A model generated the notes under the pieces. The model was not told the origin of the DNA and searched no databases. It was given only the letters and a program-made list of their open reading frames with translations. The position numbers and the translations under genes are program-made. Positions 18,121 through 27,992 of a DNA stretch of 38,026 nt are shown in pieces. Numbering within the stretch: position 1 is the stretch's first letter; each line of letters starts with the position of its first letter. The stretch is taken from assembly GCA_030648265.1 (NCBI GenBank), contig JAUSHX010000017.1, positions 1 through 38,026 on the forward strand, written 5' to 3'. The DNA comes from a bacterium (lineage in GTDB: Bacteria; Patescibacteriota; Minisyncoccia; Phycocordibacterales; UBA2100).

Positions 18121-18219
18121 CCACCATTTATCCAACACCGCAAGTACGACTGGAAATTGTTTGTAATTCGTTTTCATACATTAAACATTACGCCCAAAAC
18201 ACTGCTTTGCAAGGGATAC

Positions 18220-18450
18220 TTAGAGTCCCCAGGCACTCTTAGGCAAACCTGATTGAGCAATCATTCCTTTTAGCGTTCTGGGCTTAAAAACTTTGCTACT
18301 GTGTCGCGCTACGCACACTTGGTGCATGCGCCCGTCTACATAACCTACATAGTAATGGTGACTGCCCCTGATGTGATTCAACTTGAACCCATTATCTTTT
18401 AGAACAGTAGTGACTTCGTCGTATGTCCAGTTAAAAACCCTGTTGGCCAT
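18220..18450 (-). CDS. hicA: HicA-like mRNA interferase toxin
   Basis: VLKDNGFKLNHIRGSHHYYVG...LKGMIAQSGL: HicA/YcfA GSH motif. Confidence 0.88.
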   Translation of the reverse strand: MANRVFNWTYDEVTTVLKDNGFKLNHIRGSHHYYVGYVDGRMHQVCVARHSSKVFKPRTLKGMIAQSGLPKSAWGL

Positions 18451-18462
18451 ACTGCACGAATC

Positions 18463-18765
18463 CTAGACCTTAGTAAATCCGTAGTATTTTACTTTAAGCG
18501 GACTCGGAATTGGTTTACTGGAGTGCAGATTATCCCAAAGTTTCTCATATTCAACGTCAGACTTTTGGTTTAGGGGCGACACTCGGGAGCCCTTAATCTT
18601 TTTTTGTGACTCCACGTAACCCTGTATTGCTTCTTGAAGGTTGAAGTTCACAACCTCAGCATCATCGCCGGATTCCACAATATTGAACTCTAGAGCCACG
18701 CCATACCAGGTGTCGCCTTCCTTAAAGATTATAGTCCTTACCTTTCCCTTGTTAGCAGTGTTCAT
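18463..18765 (-). CDS. hicB: HicB-like antitoxin
   Basis: FKEGDTWYGVALEFNIVESGDDAEVVNFNLQEAIQGYVE: HicB-like fold; directly upstream of hicA. Confidence 0.75.
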   Translation of the reverse strand: MNTANKGKVRTIIFKEGDTWYGVALEFNIVESGDDAEVVNFNLQEAIQGYVESQKKIKGSRVSPLNQKSDVEYEKLWDNLHSSKPIPSPLKVKYYGFTKV

Positions 18766-18796
18766 GGGTACACATTAACATAAACACTAATTACGG

Positions 18797-18830
18797 CAAA
18801 CGGCTCAATTACCAGTAATTGAGCCGTTTG
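18797..18830. repeat. 34-bp perfect palindrome between tyrS and hicB
   Basis: CAAACGGCTCAATTAC-CA-GTAATTGAGCCGTTTG, 16-bp arms, no T-tract. Confidence 0.85.
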
Positions 18831-18835
18831 TATCC

Positions 18836-20089
18836 TTAACCTAGTGTCAAAACAACCGCATTGCGCTTGCCGCGCATGAGGGTTGCGATGGGGGCGTCCT
18901 GAAAATCTTCATGCATCATGACCCTGTCAATGCCGGAAACTTTTGCGCCGTTCATGGTTACCGCGCCGTCTTCAATAAATTGCCGCGCTTCACGGCGGGA
19001 TTTGGCAAGTTCCGCTTTCACAAGTACGTCTATCATAGATTCACCGAGCCGTACTTCGCACGAGGGCGCTTCTTTGTGCAGCATTTCCCGCTCGCTCGCA
19101 CTCAACTCTTTTGCTTCTTTCTTGCCGAACAGTACAGAAGAAACATCTTCCGCGATTTTTGCGATGTCGTCGCCATGCACAAGCCGCGTCGCTTCATACG
19201 CAAGTTTTTTCTGCGCGTGGCGGTCGGCCGGATTCTTTTTGTGTTCTGTAAGTATTGTTCTGATTTCCAAATCCGAAACAGTCGTCATTTTGAGCAAATA
19301 TTCTTCTACCGCGTCATCGGCTGAATTGAGCCAGAATTGATAGAATTGGAACGGCGAAGTCTTTGCAGAATCTAGCCATATGGTTCCCTGCTCGCTTTTG
19401 CCGAATTTCTTTCCTGCCCTGTCAACAAGCAGGGGCCACGTAAGTCCGTACACGATTTTGCCTTCTTTGCGCCGAACATAATCAACACCCGAAACGATAT
19501 TCCCCCACTGGTCGGAACCGCCGACTTCCACATCGCACCGGTAATTCTTGTGCAGATGCCAGTAATCGTAGGCCTGCAGGAGCGAGTAGGAAAACTCCGT
19601 GTAGGAAATTCCCTGCTCCACGTTCGCAAGGCGTTCTTTTACAAAGTCACGCTGAATCATCGCGTTGATTGAGAAATTCTTTCCGACATCGCGCAGGAAA
19701 TCTATCAGCTTAATTTTCTCCAGCCACTCCGCGTTATTGAGAAGCGTAAACTCGCCCTTGCCCAAGAGACGTTTCGCCTGTTTGGAAATCATTTCCGAAT
19801 TGCGAGAAACTGTTTCCGCGTCCAATAAAGCGCGTTCGGCGCTTTTCCCGCTCGGGTCGCCTATCATTCCGGTGGCGCCGCCGGTAAGAAGAATCACTTT
19901 GTGACCCCCTTCCAAAAATCTCCGCAATACGAGGAACGCCTGCAACTGCCCCACGTGCAGAGAATCCGCGGACGGATCAATACCCAGATAAAGCGTGCGC
20001 TTCACGCCATCGGTAATTTCCTCCAGTTTTTCGCTTGAATGCTGGTATACGTAGCCCCGCGCGCGCAGTATTTCAGAGAGTTTGCTCAT
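18836..20089 (-). CDS. tyrS: tyrosyl-tRNA synthetase
   Basis: LYLGIDPSADSLHVGQLQAFLVLRRFLEGGHKVILLTGGATGMIGDPSG, KFGKSEQGTIWLD, S4 domain. Confidence 0.96.
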   Translation of the reverse strand: MSKLSEILRARGYVYQHSSEKLEEITDGVKRTLYLGIDPSADSLHVGQLQAFLVLRRFLEGGHKVILLTGGATGMIGDPSGKSAERALLDAETVSRNSEMISKQAKRLLGKGEFTLLNNAEWLEKIKLIDFLRDVGKNFSINAMIQRDFVKERLANVEQGISYTEFSYSLLQAYDYWHLHKNYRCDVEVGGSDQWGNIVSGVDYVRRKEGKIVYGLTWPLLVDRAGKKFGKSEQGTIWLDSAKTSPFQFYQFWLNSADDAVEEYLLKMTTVSDLEIRTILTEHKKNPADRHAQKKLAYEATRLVHGDDIAKIAEDVSSVLFGKKEAKELSASEREMLHKEAPSCEVRLGESMIDVLVKAELAKSRREARQFIEDGAVTMNGAKVSGIDRVMMHEDFQDAPIATLMRGKRNAVVLTLG

Positions 20090-20112
20090 GTTGGAATAAT
20101 ATCACATTTCCG

Positions 20113-20505
20113 TTACCGCCCTTTTTCCCGTTTCTGCACCTCTTCTTCGTCCATGCCGAAATGGTGCGCAAATTCGTGCCAAATCGTATCCGCGATAACT
20201 TTCTTAATTTCAACCCCGTCTTCCTTCGCGCATTCTTCTATAGGCATCTGATAGAGAGTTATCGTATCCGGAAGTGTAATACCTATGCCGTAGTTCTCGC
20301 CTCTCGCAGAAAGAGGAATCCCCTGATAGAGGCCGAGAAGCGTCTCATCATCTCCAAGCCCTTCCTGTTTGCGGACTTCCGATGACGGTTCGACTTCAAC
20401 CAAAATTGCAACGTTTTTGATTTTCTTTCGCACCCACTCGGGCAATAGCGCGAATCCATCTTCAATAAGACTCTCAAACTCCTGCTTTTCCATGGATGGC
20501 ATCAC
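20113..20505 (-). CDS. metallopeptidase-family (zincin-like) protein
   Basis: VIADTIWHEFAHHFGMDEEEV: HExxH motif, PF06262-like. Confidence 0.8.
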   Translation of the reverse strand: MMPSMEKQEFESLIEDGFALLPEWVRKKIKNVAILVEVEPSSEVRKQEGLGDDETLLGLYQGIPLSARGENYGIGITLPDTITLYQMPIEECAKEDGVEIKKVIADTIWHEFAHHFGMDEEEVQKREKGR

Positions 20506-20510
20506 GAAAA

Positions 20511-20789
20511 CTATTTCTTGCCGCTATCGCCTTTTGCTCCACCAATAATATCTTTCGTCTGAAGAGGGCTTTGTATATTCGGCGTCCATTCGGCCTCAAT
20601 CTTTCCGAATTGCTTTTCATATTCCGCAATCTGAAACGAGATGTATTGAGAAAGCCTCTTCATGTGTTGCGGGGTAAGAGCGTACGTGACTCCTGATTCT
20701 CCTGTCAGCATGCTCATAACGAAATACTCCTTGGACAAGGCCACGGCGATATTTTCACAGAACTGCTTCGGAATCTTGGTTAGGTCCAT
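20511..20789 (-). CDS. DUF3467-like protein
   Basis: SKEYFVMSMLTGESGVTYALTPQHMKRLSQYISFQIAEYEKQFGKI. Confidence 0.6.
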   Translation of the reverse strand: MDLTKIPKQFCENIAVALSKEYFVMSMLTGESGVTYALTPQHMKRLSQYISFQIAEYEKQFGKIEAEWTPNIQSPLQTKDIIGGAKGDSGKK

Positions 20790-20826
20790 ATGAATTAGCT
20801 TCTAGCGTCCTGGGCTAGGGGTTAGA

Positions 20827-22299
20827 TTAATAAACTTCTCGTGGCAATGGCCGGAGAAGCGGGAACAGTTGTGCCTCGTGTATAGGTTTATTCTCAAGAA
20901 ACGCAAAGAGGCGTTCGGACACGCCGAAACCGAACGCGGGTGGCATGCCGTATTCCATCGCCCGCACATAATCCAAATCCAGCCGTTGCGCCTCCTCGTC
21001 GCCCTTGTCGCGCAATCTTTGCTGTTCCTCAAACCGCTTGCGCTGGTCAATCGGGTCGTTTAATTCGCTGAAACCTTTTCCCACCTCGGAGCCGGCAATA
21101 ATAACCTGAAAGCGTTCTACGACATTCGGATTTTGAGGCGAGCGCTTTGCAAGGGGTTCAAGAAAAATCGGCACGCCCACGAGAAATGCCGGGCCTGCAA
21201 TTCCCTTCCGTATCTGCTTCCAAAGCTGGTCAATGGAGCGCTCCTTGTTCGGCTCCACGCCAGTGGGCAGAACTTTTGCCTCGCGTGCCGCGTCTATCGC
21301 CTCTTTCGCACTGCAATTAATGGGGTCAATCCCAAAATGCTCTTTTATGGATTCGGCAAAATCAATCGTTTTCCATTCTTCCGCAAAGTCCACTTCGTGC
21401 CCGTTGATAATAAACGTGTATTTTTTGTAGACCTCGTGTGCCAAGTGCCGGTACAATTCCTGCACTAATTTCATTCCGCCGCGGTAATCGAAATATGCCT
21501 GATAAAATTCCATTTGCGTGTAATCTTGCAAATGCTCGCGCGATTGCCCCTCATTGCGGAAAATCCGTCCGATTTCAAATGTCTTCGGAAATCCGGCAAT
21601 AAGCAAACGTTTCTGCCACAGCTCGCCCGCTGAAATTCGGAGATATACATCCATATCAAGCGCATTGTGATGGGTAATAAAAGGTCGTGCCTCGGCACCC
21701 CCAGGTGAAGTTTCAAGTACCGGGGTTTCAACTTCCAGAAAATCTTTTTTCTCAAGAAATGACCTGCATGCAGACCAGAATTTGGATTTGCGAATAAACA
21801 TCTTCCGCAACTCCTCGTTCTGTAATATGTCTACAGCTCGCTCGCGCAAGCGCTTTTCTTCGTCTTTAAGGCCGAACCATTCGTCGGGAATCGGGAGGAG
21901 CGATTTAGAGAGCATCCGCCACTTTTGAACCTTGAGCGAGCGTTCACCACGCTTCGTTTTAAATACAGTGCCTGACACTTCAATGAAGTCGCCCGTATCA
22001 ACACACGCAATGAAAAGCTCGTAGAGCGCCTGCTCAACTTCCGTCTTCTGCAGAACGATTTGCAGACGACCAGTTCCGTCAAAAATGTCCGCGAACATAA
22101 TTCCGCCTTGCCCTCGCTTGGACATTATGCGTCCACCAATGTGTATTTTCTTTCCGCCGGACTCAAGCTCTTCAAATGCGGCAAGTACATCCGCAATACT
22201 GATATCGCGATGCGACTCCGCAGGATACGCCTCCATTCCCGCATCTTTAAGCTTTTTAAGCTTTTTCAGCCGTTCTGCGCGAATATCGATCTCTCCCAT
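20827..22299 (-). CDS. lysS: lysyl-tRNA synthetase, class II
   Basis: HIGGRIMSKRGQGGIMFADIFDGTGRLQI, EVETPVLETSPGGAEARPFITHHNALDMDVYLRIS, FEIGRIFRNEG. Confidence 0.96.
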   Translation of the reverse strand: MGEIDIRAERLKKLKKLKDAGMEAYPAESHRDISIADVLAAFEELESGGKKIHIGGRIMSKRGQGGIMFADIFDGTGRLQIVLQKTEVEQALYELFIACVDTGDFIEVSGTVFKTKRGERSLKVQKWRMLSKSLLPIPDEWFGLKDEEKRLRERAVDILQNEELRKMFIRKSKFWSACRSFLEKKDFLEVETPVLETSPGGAEARPFITHHNALDMDVYLRISAGELWQKRLLIAGFPKTFEIGRIFRNEGQSREHLQDYTQMEFYQAYFDYRGGMKLVQELYRHLAHEVYKKYTFIINGHEVDFAEEWKTIDFAESIKEHFGIDPINCSAKEAIDAAREAKVLPTGVEPNKERSIDQLWKQIRKGIAGPAFLVGVPIFLEPLAKRSPQNPNVVERFQVIIAGSEVGKGFSELNDPIDQRKRFEEQQRLRDKGDEEAQRLDLDYVRAMEYGMPPAFGFGVSERLFAFLENKPIHEAQLFPLLRPLPREVY

Positions 22300-22370
22300 G
22301 GTGCGAATATCATACCATGCGTGTGGATAACAGGGATATTGCGTTTCTTGTCGGATGTTATGATGTCCCT

Positions 22371-23069
22371 ATGGCAGATCAAAAAGTATTGGGCGGTAAA
22401 AATATAGAAAGGTCCAAGCCACCGACAGAAGTCGCCCGGGCAATCGAGTCGCTCAGGTCACCAAAGTTACGAAATGCCGGCCTCAAATTCCCCAAGAACC
22501 TAGAAAACGCAGAAAGAAAAATTAAGCCGTACATGAATGAGGAAGCGGCGCTCCAGGCCATGACAGAAGGATGTAGTGATAACGTGCGAAAGGCGTGCCG
22601 CAAGATATTGGAAATCGGTGAGAGGATTCGTCCGGAGAGAGATTCACGCGCAGGAGAAGAACGTCCGTCCCCCGGCATCGAGGCGTTGGTTCTACTTGAT
22701 GCGGCGGGTATTTGCGGCAGAAAACTCGAGTCTCTGTATAATGCCTGTGGCGGAAAGAATGCGGTAGGTTTATTTGCACTCATTCTTGCTGTTCACGACA
22801 GAACGCCAATTCCGTACGGCGACCCTCTAAAATCCAGGGTTTTAGGCGTCGACGATTTATTAAATATAGTTAAGTCACAACAGAAAACAACGGGAGGATT
22901 GCACATTGCAGACGCTCAAGACCCGAAAGATTTCATTGAATTGTCCCACGTGATTTCCGCAGTCCGGAAACACTACGTATACCTTCTCAGGGGTGATTCC
23001 AGTGTGCCCGAGGCGGCAGTACGTACCCCTGCACAGTCTATAAAGCCACCGGAGAAACCAGGGGAGTAA
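22371..23069 (+). CDS. hypothetical protein
   Basis: ORF from MADQKVLGGKN; no family recognised; plus-strand island among minus genes. Confidence 0.55.
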   Translation: MADQKVLGGKNIERSKPPTEVARAIESLRSPKLRNAGLKFPKNLENAERKIKPYMNEEAALQAMTEGCSDNVRKACRKILEIGERIRPERDSRAGEERPSPGIEALVLLDAAGICGRKLESLYNACGGKNAVGLFALILAVHDRTPIPYGDPLKSRVLGVDDLLNIVKSQQKTTGGLHIADAQDPKDFIELSHVISAVRKHYVYLLRGDSSVPEAAVRTPAQSIKPPEKPGE

Positions 23070-23075
23070 TCTTCA

Positions 23076-23249
23076 CTAAGCCCCCTGCTGAACTTCGTTA
23101 AACGTATTTCCAGTTGGAAATTGTTTTGTTGCGAGAAAAAACAGGCCCAGGAGCATGAGTGCGACAATCACAGAAAATACTTTTATAAGAAAGTCTCCGT
23201 GGTCATGGAACATTTTGTCAAACCAAGCGATTATATTTTCTATAAACAT
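23076..23249 (-). CDS. small single-pass membrane protein (57 aa), below the ORF-track cutoff
   Basis: MFIENIIAWFDKMFHDHGDFLIKVFSVIVALMLLGLFFLATKQFPTGNTFNEVQQGA. Confidence 0.5.
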   Translation of the reverse strand: MFIENIIAWFDKMFHDHGDFLIKVFSVIVALMLLGLFFLATKQFPTGNTFNEVQQGA

Positions 23250-23289
23250 TAGTTTGAAATTGTATCACATCAACGCAGGCAAAGAATCC

Positions 23290-24528
23290 TCACTCGTATC
23301 GCAATGCCTCTATCGGGCTTTTGGCGGCGGCTTTCCGTGCGGGATAGAGGCCGAATATAAGTCCCACGATAGTTGAAATTATTATCCCCAGAAATGCCGC
23401 TCCTATTGGAAAAGTGAAGTTCCATGCCAATCCGAATACGTTGCTTATCACGAGTGAAATTGCAAATGAAAGACCGGCTCCTAAAAGAATGCCCACGATG
23501 CCGCCCACGCCCGTCAAAATAATCGCTTCCAACAAGAATTGCGTGAGAATATTTTTGTTGGTCGCGCCAAGCGCCTTCCGCAAGCCGATTTCCCTCGTTC
23601 GGTCGGTTACGGAAACAAGCATGATATTCATAATGCCGACTCCGCCGACGACCAAGGATATTGCCGCAACCATGGCAAGAAATACTGTCAGCGTGTTTAA
23701 GATAGTTCCAACTGTTTTTAGAGCGTCTGCCTGCGTCTCAACTCCGAAATCATCTTTATCGGGGTCCGTAATTCCGTGTAACTCGCGAAGTGTCGTTTTT
23801 ACATCCTCCACAGTTGAAGATACATTTGCTTCACTGTCGGCACGCATTGCAATACGATTGAAATGCTTAATGCCGAAAATATAATTTTGAGCTGTTGTAT
23901 AAGGCATCAGAGCCATTTCATCAAAATTGATGAATGAGGCACCGCCCTTCTTCGGGAGTATTCCTATCACCAAAAAGTTCCTGCCTTTTATTTTTATACG
24001 CTCGCCAAATAAATCGTGGTCCGGGGAAAGCTTGTCAACAACAGTTTGTCCCAATACGACCACGTCCGCAGAGCCACGCACATCATCAGCCGTTATATTT
24101 CTACCGCGTTCGGGGTAGGCATCGTATATGTCGGCCATAAGCTCCGTTCCGCCGAAGATTGTCGGCCTATAAGTCTCCCCCTCATAGTAGGCGGTCTCGC
24201 TTCCAAAAACAATCGGCATTATGTCCGCCGCATGGGGTACGTTTTCCTTTCGCCCCAATGCAACAAGGTCGCGTTCTTTGAGAGAGGCCGTAAGGGTCGC
24301 CAGAACATCCGTCGGGCCTTTCGGCTGACGCCCTGGAATGATGCCGATGGTTCGCGCCCCAATCCCCTGAATCTGCCCTAAAATCAAGTCTTTCGCCCCC
24401 TGCCCCAAGGAAACCACCATTATTATCGCGGTCACTCCGATGACAATTCCTAAAATAGTGAGTGCAGAACGCATCTTGTTCGTTTTAAGACCAGCTAAAG
24501 AAATCTTTATTGCGTGATAGAGGGACAT
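23290..24528 (-). CDS. MacB-like ABC transporter permease
   Basis: NKMRSALTILGIVIGVTAIIMVVSLGQGA, VGGVGIMNIMLVSVTDRTREIGLRKALGAT. Confidence 0.93.
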   Translation of the reverse strand: MSLYHAIKISLAGLKTNKMRSALTILGIVIGVTAIIMVVSLGQGAKDLILGQIQGIGARTIGIIPGRQPKGPTDVLATLTASLKERDLVALGRKENVPHAADIMPIVFGSETAYYEGETYRPTIFGGTELMADIYDAYPERGRNITADDVRGSADVVVLGQTVVDKLSPDHDLFGERIKIKGRNFLVIGILPKKGGASFINFDEMALMPYTTAQNYIFGIKHFNRIAMRADSEANVSSTVEDVKTTLRELHGITDPDKDDFGVETQADALKTVGTILNTLTVFLAMVAAISLVVGGVGIMNIMLVSVTDRTREIGLRKALGATNKNILTQFLLEAIILTGVGGIVGILLGAGLSFAISLVISNVFGLAWNFTFPIGAAFLGIIISTIVGLIFGLYPARKAAAKSPIEALRYE

Positions 24529-24529
24529 G

Positions 24530-25246
24530 TTATTTTTGGAAAAGTTTGCCAGTTCGGCGATTCAACACTTTTGTATCGCTTTCCACCAAGCCGTCACGAA
24601 GACGGATAATTCGTTCTGCATATTCCGCTGTATATGACTCGTGTGTAATTAATATTACGGTATGCCCCATTTCATTGTGAAGTTTTTGGATTATTTCCAT
24701 AACGATTTCACCCGACTTTGAGTCCAAATTCCCTGTCGGCTCGTCGGCAAATATTACTTCCGGATTATTTACAAGCGCTCGAGCTATGGCCACTCTCTGT
24801 TTTTCTCCGCCGGATAATTGCGACGGCTCAAAATCTAATCTATGCGATAAGCCGACAGCATCTATGGCTTTGCGAGCCATACTGTTCCACATTTCTTCCT
24901 TAATTCCGGAATACAGCAGCGGTAATTTTACGTTTTCAAGCACAGTCGTCCTTGGCAATAAATTGAACGACTGGAAAACGAATCCCAATTTCTTGTTGCG
25001 GAGCCTCGCGACCTCATCTTCTGAATATTCACCTGTTTGTTTGTCTTCAAAGAAATACTCGCCGCCGCTTTGCCGTTCAAGAAGCCCAAGAATGTGAAGC
25101 AGTGTTGATTTGCCGGAGCCGCTTGGCCCCATAATGGTAACGAATTCCCCTTTAGTGATTTTAAAAGTAAGTCCTCGGAGTACCGGCGTCGCGACATCTT
25201 CGTCGCTATACGTCATTTCGAGATTCCTCACTTCCATTAGAGACAT
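24530..25246 (-). CDS. MacB/LolD-type ABC transporter ATP-binding protein
   Basis: Walker A GPSGSGKST, LSGGEKQRVAIARAL, FADEPTGNLDSKSG. Confidence 0.95.
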   Translation of the reverse strand: MSLMEVRNLEMTYSDEDVATPVLRGLTFKITKGEFVTIMGPSGSGKSTLLHILGLLERQSGGEYFFEDKQTGEYSEDEVARLRNKKLGFVFQSFNLLPRTTVLENVKLPLLYSGIKEEMWNSMARKAIDAVGLSHRLDFEPSQLSGGEKQRVAIARALVNNPEVIFADEPTGNLDSKSGEIVMEIIQKLHNEMGHTVILITHESYTAEYAERIIRLRDGLVESDTKVLNRRTGKLFQK

Positions 25247-25350
25247 AGGGTGGGGGGAAGTTTTTAGTTTTGAGTTTCTAGTTTTTAGTAAATGCTAGGT
25301 AAGTACTAGATTTTGCTTGGTGCTTAAAACTGAAAACTGCAAGCTTAAAA

Positions 25351-26859
25351 CTAATTCGCTTTGACCTTGTCGCCTTCCGCAAGACCCGAAAGTATCTCAA
25401 CGTCGCCATTTGAACCCCGCAGACCCGTTTCAACAGTCACTTCTCGGACCGTTTCTCCCTCAAGCGCATTCACCGTTTTGGCCGCTCCCCTCCCGGAAAT
25501 TGCTCTGCCGGGAATAAACAGGACGCTGTCTCGTTTCGCCCCGGAAATATCTGTATTGGCAGTCATTCCTGATTTTATCCTCTGGTCGTTTCCTTTAAAC
25601 TGAAGTGTTGTTTTGTACGTCGGGACTCCGTCAATTATTGTTTCTGCAGGGCCAATACTCGTTACCATCGCAGTGAAAACCACGTCATTTCCATATGCGT
25701 CAAGCGTGACCTGCGCCTCGTTCCCTATTTTTATTTTTGCGATATCTGCTTCGGCGACATTGGCTTCAATCTCATATTTCGCATCGGAAATAACCGAGGT
25801 AAGCACGACCCCGGCACTCGCTATCTCTCCCGCTTTTGCATCCTGTTTTGTCACAATACCGGCAATGGGCGAACGAATCACCGTTTTCGCAAGTTGCGCC
25901 TGTAAATTCATGGCACTTGCTTCTGCCGATTCAACTTCGGCCTCTTGCGCATCAATTTGTTCCTTAACCGTTCCGGCTTTTTTAAGCGCTAGCTTTGATT
26001 CCGCTGTCCGCAATTTTTCCTGCGATGCGGTAATGTTATCAAGAGAAGTTGAGATATTAGTCCGTCCCGAGAGCACGGCCGCCTTGTATCCATCGATTGT
26101 TGTTTGGGAAACTGTCGAGCTCGGCTGAAGCGCATTAACTGCAAACGATACCAAATCTAAGAAGTTTTGAACCAAGACCAAGTTGCCTTTCGTTTCGGTT
26201 ATAAGTGCTGTTACATCCCCTACCCACGCTACACCGGCGATATCGGCGTTCCATGACACGAGCAGAGACTCCATTCTTTGCCTGTCTACCTCCATGTCAC
26301 TTTTTAATTGGGAATTGCTGATGGTGAAATTAAATTGAGGAGATGAGCCCCGAGGATTTGAAAAGAGCTGGTCAACTTTGTTCCGTATCGCATCATCGGA
26401 ATTTACATATCCGCTTTTAATATCATTAGCGACATCGTTTTTTGCATTTTCTACATCCACTTCCGAAACCAAGATATCTTCCGGTCTCGCTCCGTTTTCG
26501 AGCTCCGACAGTTTTGCCGCTTGCACCTTGGTGTTGGCTTGCGCTTGCGCGAGTTGCGCCGTGATATCACTGCCGTTGAGAGCGACGAGTGCGTCACCAA
26601 CTCCAACTATATCGCCGACGCGGGCGTATACAGCCGAAATCCTCCCGCTTTTTTCGAAAGACAGGTTAACTGCACTGGATGGTTTTACATAGCCTGTCAC
26701 GGAGACAACTTGAGACACGGTTCCGCGCTCTACTACCGAATAATCTACCGATGCAGGGGTCTTCGTACGCGTGAAGTACAACAAGCCACCGACGCCCGCT
26801 ACGATAATCAGCCCAGTAATCCATGGCCATTTTAGTATGAGATTCTTGGCTTTTTCCAT
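25351..26859 (-). CDS. MacA/HlyD-type periplasmic adaptor-like protein
   Basis: VERGTVSQVVSVTGYVKPSSAVNLSFEKSGRISAVYARVGDIVGVGDALVALN, IRSPIAGIVTKQDAKAGE. Confidence 0.9.
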   Translation of the reverse strand: MEKAKNLILKWPWITGLIIVAGVGGLLYFTRTKTPASVDYSVVERGTVSQVVSVTGYVKPSSAVNLSFEKSGRISAVYARVGDIVGVGDALVALNGSDITAQLAQAQANTKVQAAKLSELENGARPEDILVSEVDVENAKNDVANDIKSGYVNSDDAIRNKVDQLFSNPRGSSPQFNFTISNSQLKSDMEVDRQRMESLLVSWNADIAGVAWVGDVTALITETKGNLVLVQNFLDLVSFAVNALQPSSTVSQTTIDGYKAAVLSGRTNISTSLDNITASQEKLRTAESKLALKKAGTVKEQIDAQEAEVESAEASAMNLQAQLAKTVIRSPIAGIVTKQDAKAGEIASAGVVLTSVISDAKYEIEANVAEADIAKIKIGNEAQVTLDAYGNDVVFTAMVTSIGPAETIIDGVPTYKTTLQFKGNDQRIKSGMTANTDISGAKRDSVLFIPGRAISGRGAAKTVNALEGETVREVTVETGLRGSNGDVEILSGLAEGDKVKAN

Positions 26860-26900
26860 AGTTAAAGTGAGCTTATACCGATATCTGATATAGTTCAAGC

Positions 26901-27614
26901 GTGCTGCTTCTTATTTCGCTTGCAACGTTTTTGTCTACTTTCTTAGGCGGACTGTTCGCTTTGCGATTTAAGGACCGTTTACACCTGATTTTAGGGTTCA
27001 GCGCCGGTGCTGTAATCGGCGTAGCTTTTTTTGATTTGCTTCCGGAATCAATCGCGCTTGCGGGTACCAGTTACAGCGTTGCAACAATCACAAGCGCCGT
27101 GGCGCTCGGCTTCGTTGCATATCTTTTTCTTGACAGAGTCATAACGCTCCACGCTCATACCGACGAAAACGGACACGGAGAGCGTAGTGTCCTTGGGGCG
27201 GGCAGTCTCTCCATTCACAGTTTCCTCGATGGCATCGCAATTGGACTCTCGTTTCAGGTTTCAACAGCAGTCGGTGCGATTGTCGCCGTAGCAGTTCTTG
27301 CGCACGATTTTTCCGATGGAATAAATACTGTCGGGCTTATTCTAAAAAACGGGGGTACGAGGCAATCTGCTTTTCGATGGCTCACAATTGACGCTCTGGC
27401 ACCGGTCTTGGGCATTTTCTCAACCATTTTCTTTTCAGTCCCTCAACAAACACTCGGAATCGTCCTCGCAATTTTCTGCGGATTTTTCATGTATATAGGG
27501 GCAAGCGACCTCCTACCGGAAAGCCACCATAGTCATCCAACGCTGTGGACGACGGTAATGACAGCGCTTGGGGTAGCCGTAATATATATTGCAATCTCGC
27601 TTGCAGGACTTTAA
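26901..27614 (+). CDS. ZIP-family metal transporter
   Basis: FSAGAVIGVAFFDLLPES, HSFLDGIAIGLSF, AHDFSDGINTV; GTG start. Confidence 0.85.
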   Translation: MLLLISLATFLSTFLGGLFALRFKDRLHLILGFSAGAVIGVAFFDLLPESIALAGTSYSVATITSAVALGFVAYLFLDRVITLHAHTDENGHGERSVLGAGSLSIHSFLDGIAIGLSFQVSTAVGAIVAVAVLAHDFSDGINTVGLILKNGGTRQSAFRWLTIDALAPVLGIFSTIFFSVPQQTLGIVLAIFCGFFMYIGASDLLPESHHSHPTLWTTVMTALGVAVIYIAISLAGL

Positions 27615-27623
27615 ACTTTGCTC

Positions 27624-27992
27624 ATGTCTTTAAAACAAAAAATTGAGAAGTTTAAATATCCAATCCAGGGCTTTCGTATCGCATGGCAGGAAGAGCCCAA
27701 TTTTCGGTTCCATATCACATGGGCATTGCTGACGCTCCTGTGTGCCTACCTTTTGAGAGTTACTCGTGTTGAATTTCTTATCATCATAGCCATGATAGGT
27801 TTCGTTCTCGTCGCAGAGCTGTTTAACACCGCGCTTGAAGAATTGTGCGATAAATTCCAACCGACGCATGACCCGCACGTAGCAAAAATCAAAGACCTTG
27901 CGGCGGCAGCCGTCTTCGCAGCAGCGATGACTGCGGTAATTGTGGGGCTCTCTATCTTTATTCCCCATGCTATGCTGTTGTTCACTGTATGA
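27624..27992 (+). CDS. diacylglycerol/undecaprenol kinase-like protein
   Basis: AWQEEPNFRFHITWALLTL...LVAELFNTALEELCDKF...KIKDLAAAAV. Confidence 0.9.
   Translation: MSLKQKIEKFKYPIQGFRIAWQEEPNFRFHITWALLTLLCAYLLRVTRVEFLIIIAMIGFVLVAELFNTALEELCDKFQPTHDPHVAKIKDLAAAAVFAAAMTAVIVGLSIFIPHAMLLFTV

Noticed and set aside
21968-21977. GTGCCTGACAC inside lysS resembling the 18055 repeats
   Set aside because: Falls in conserved lysS coding sequence (EVSGTVFK) and lacks the rest of the repeat; treated as chance.
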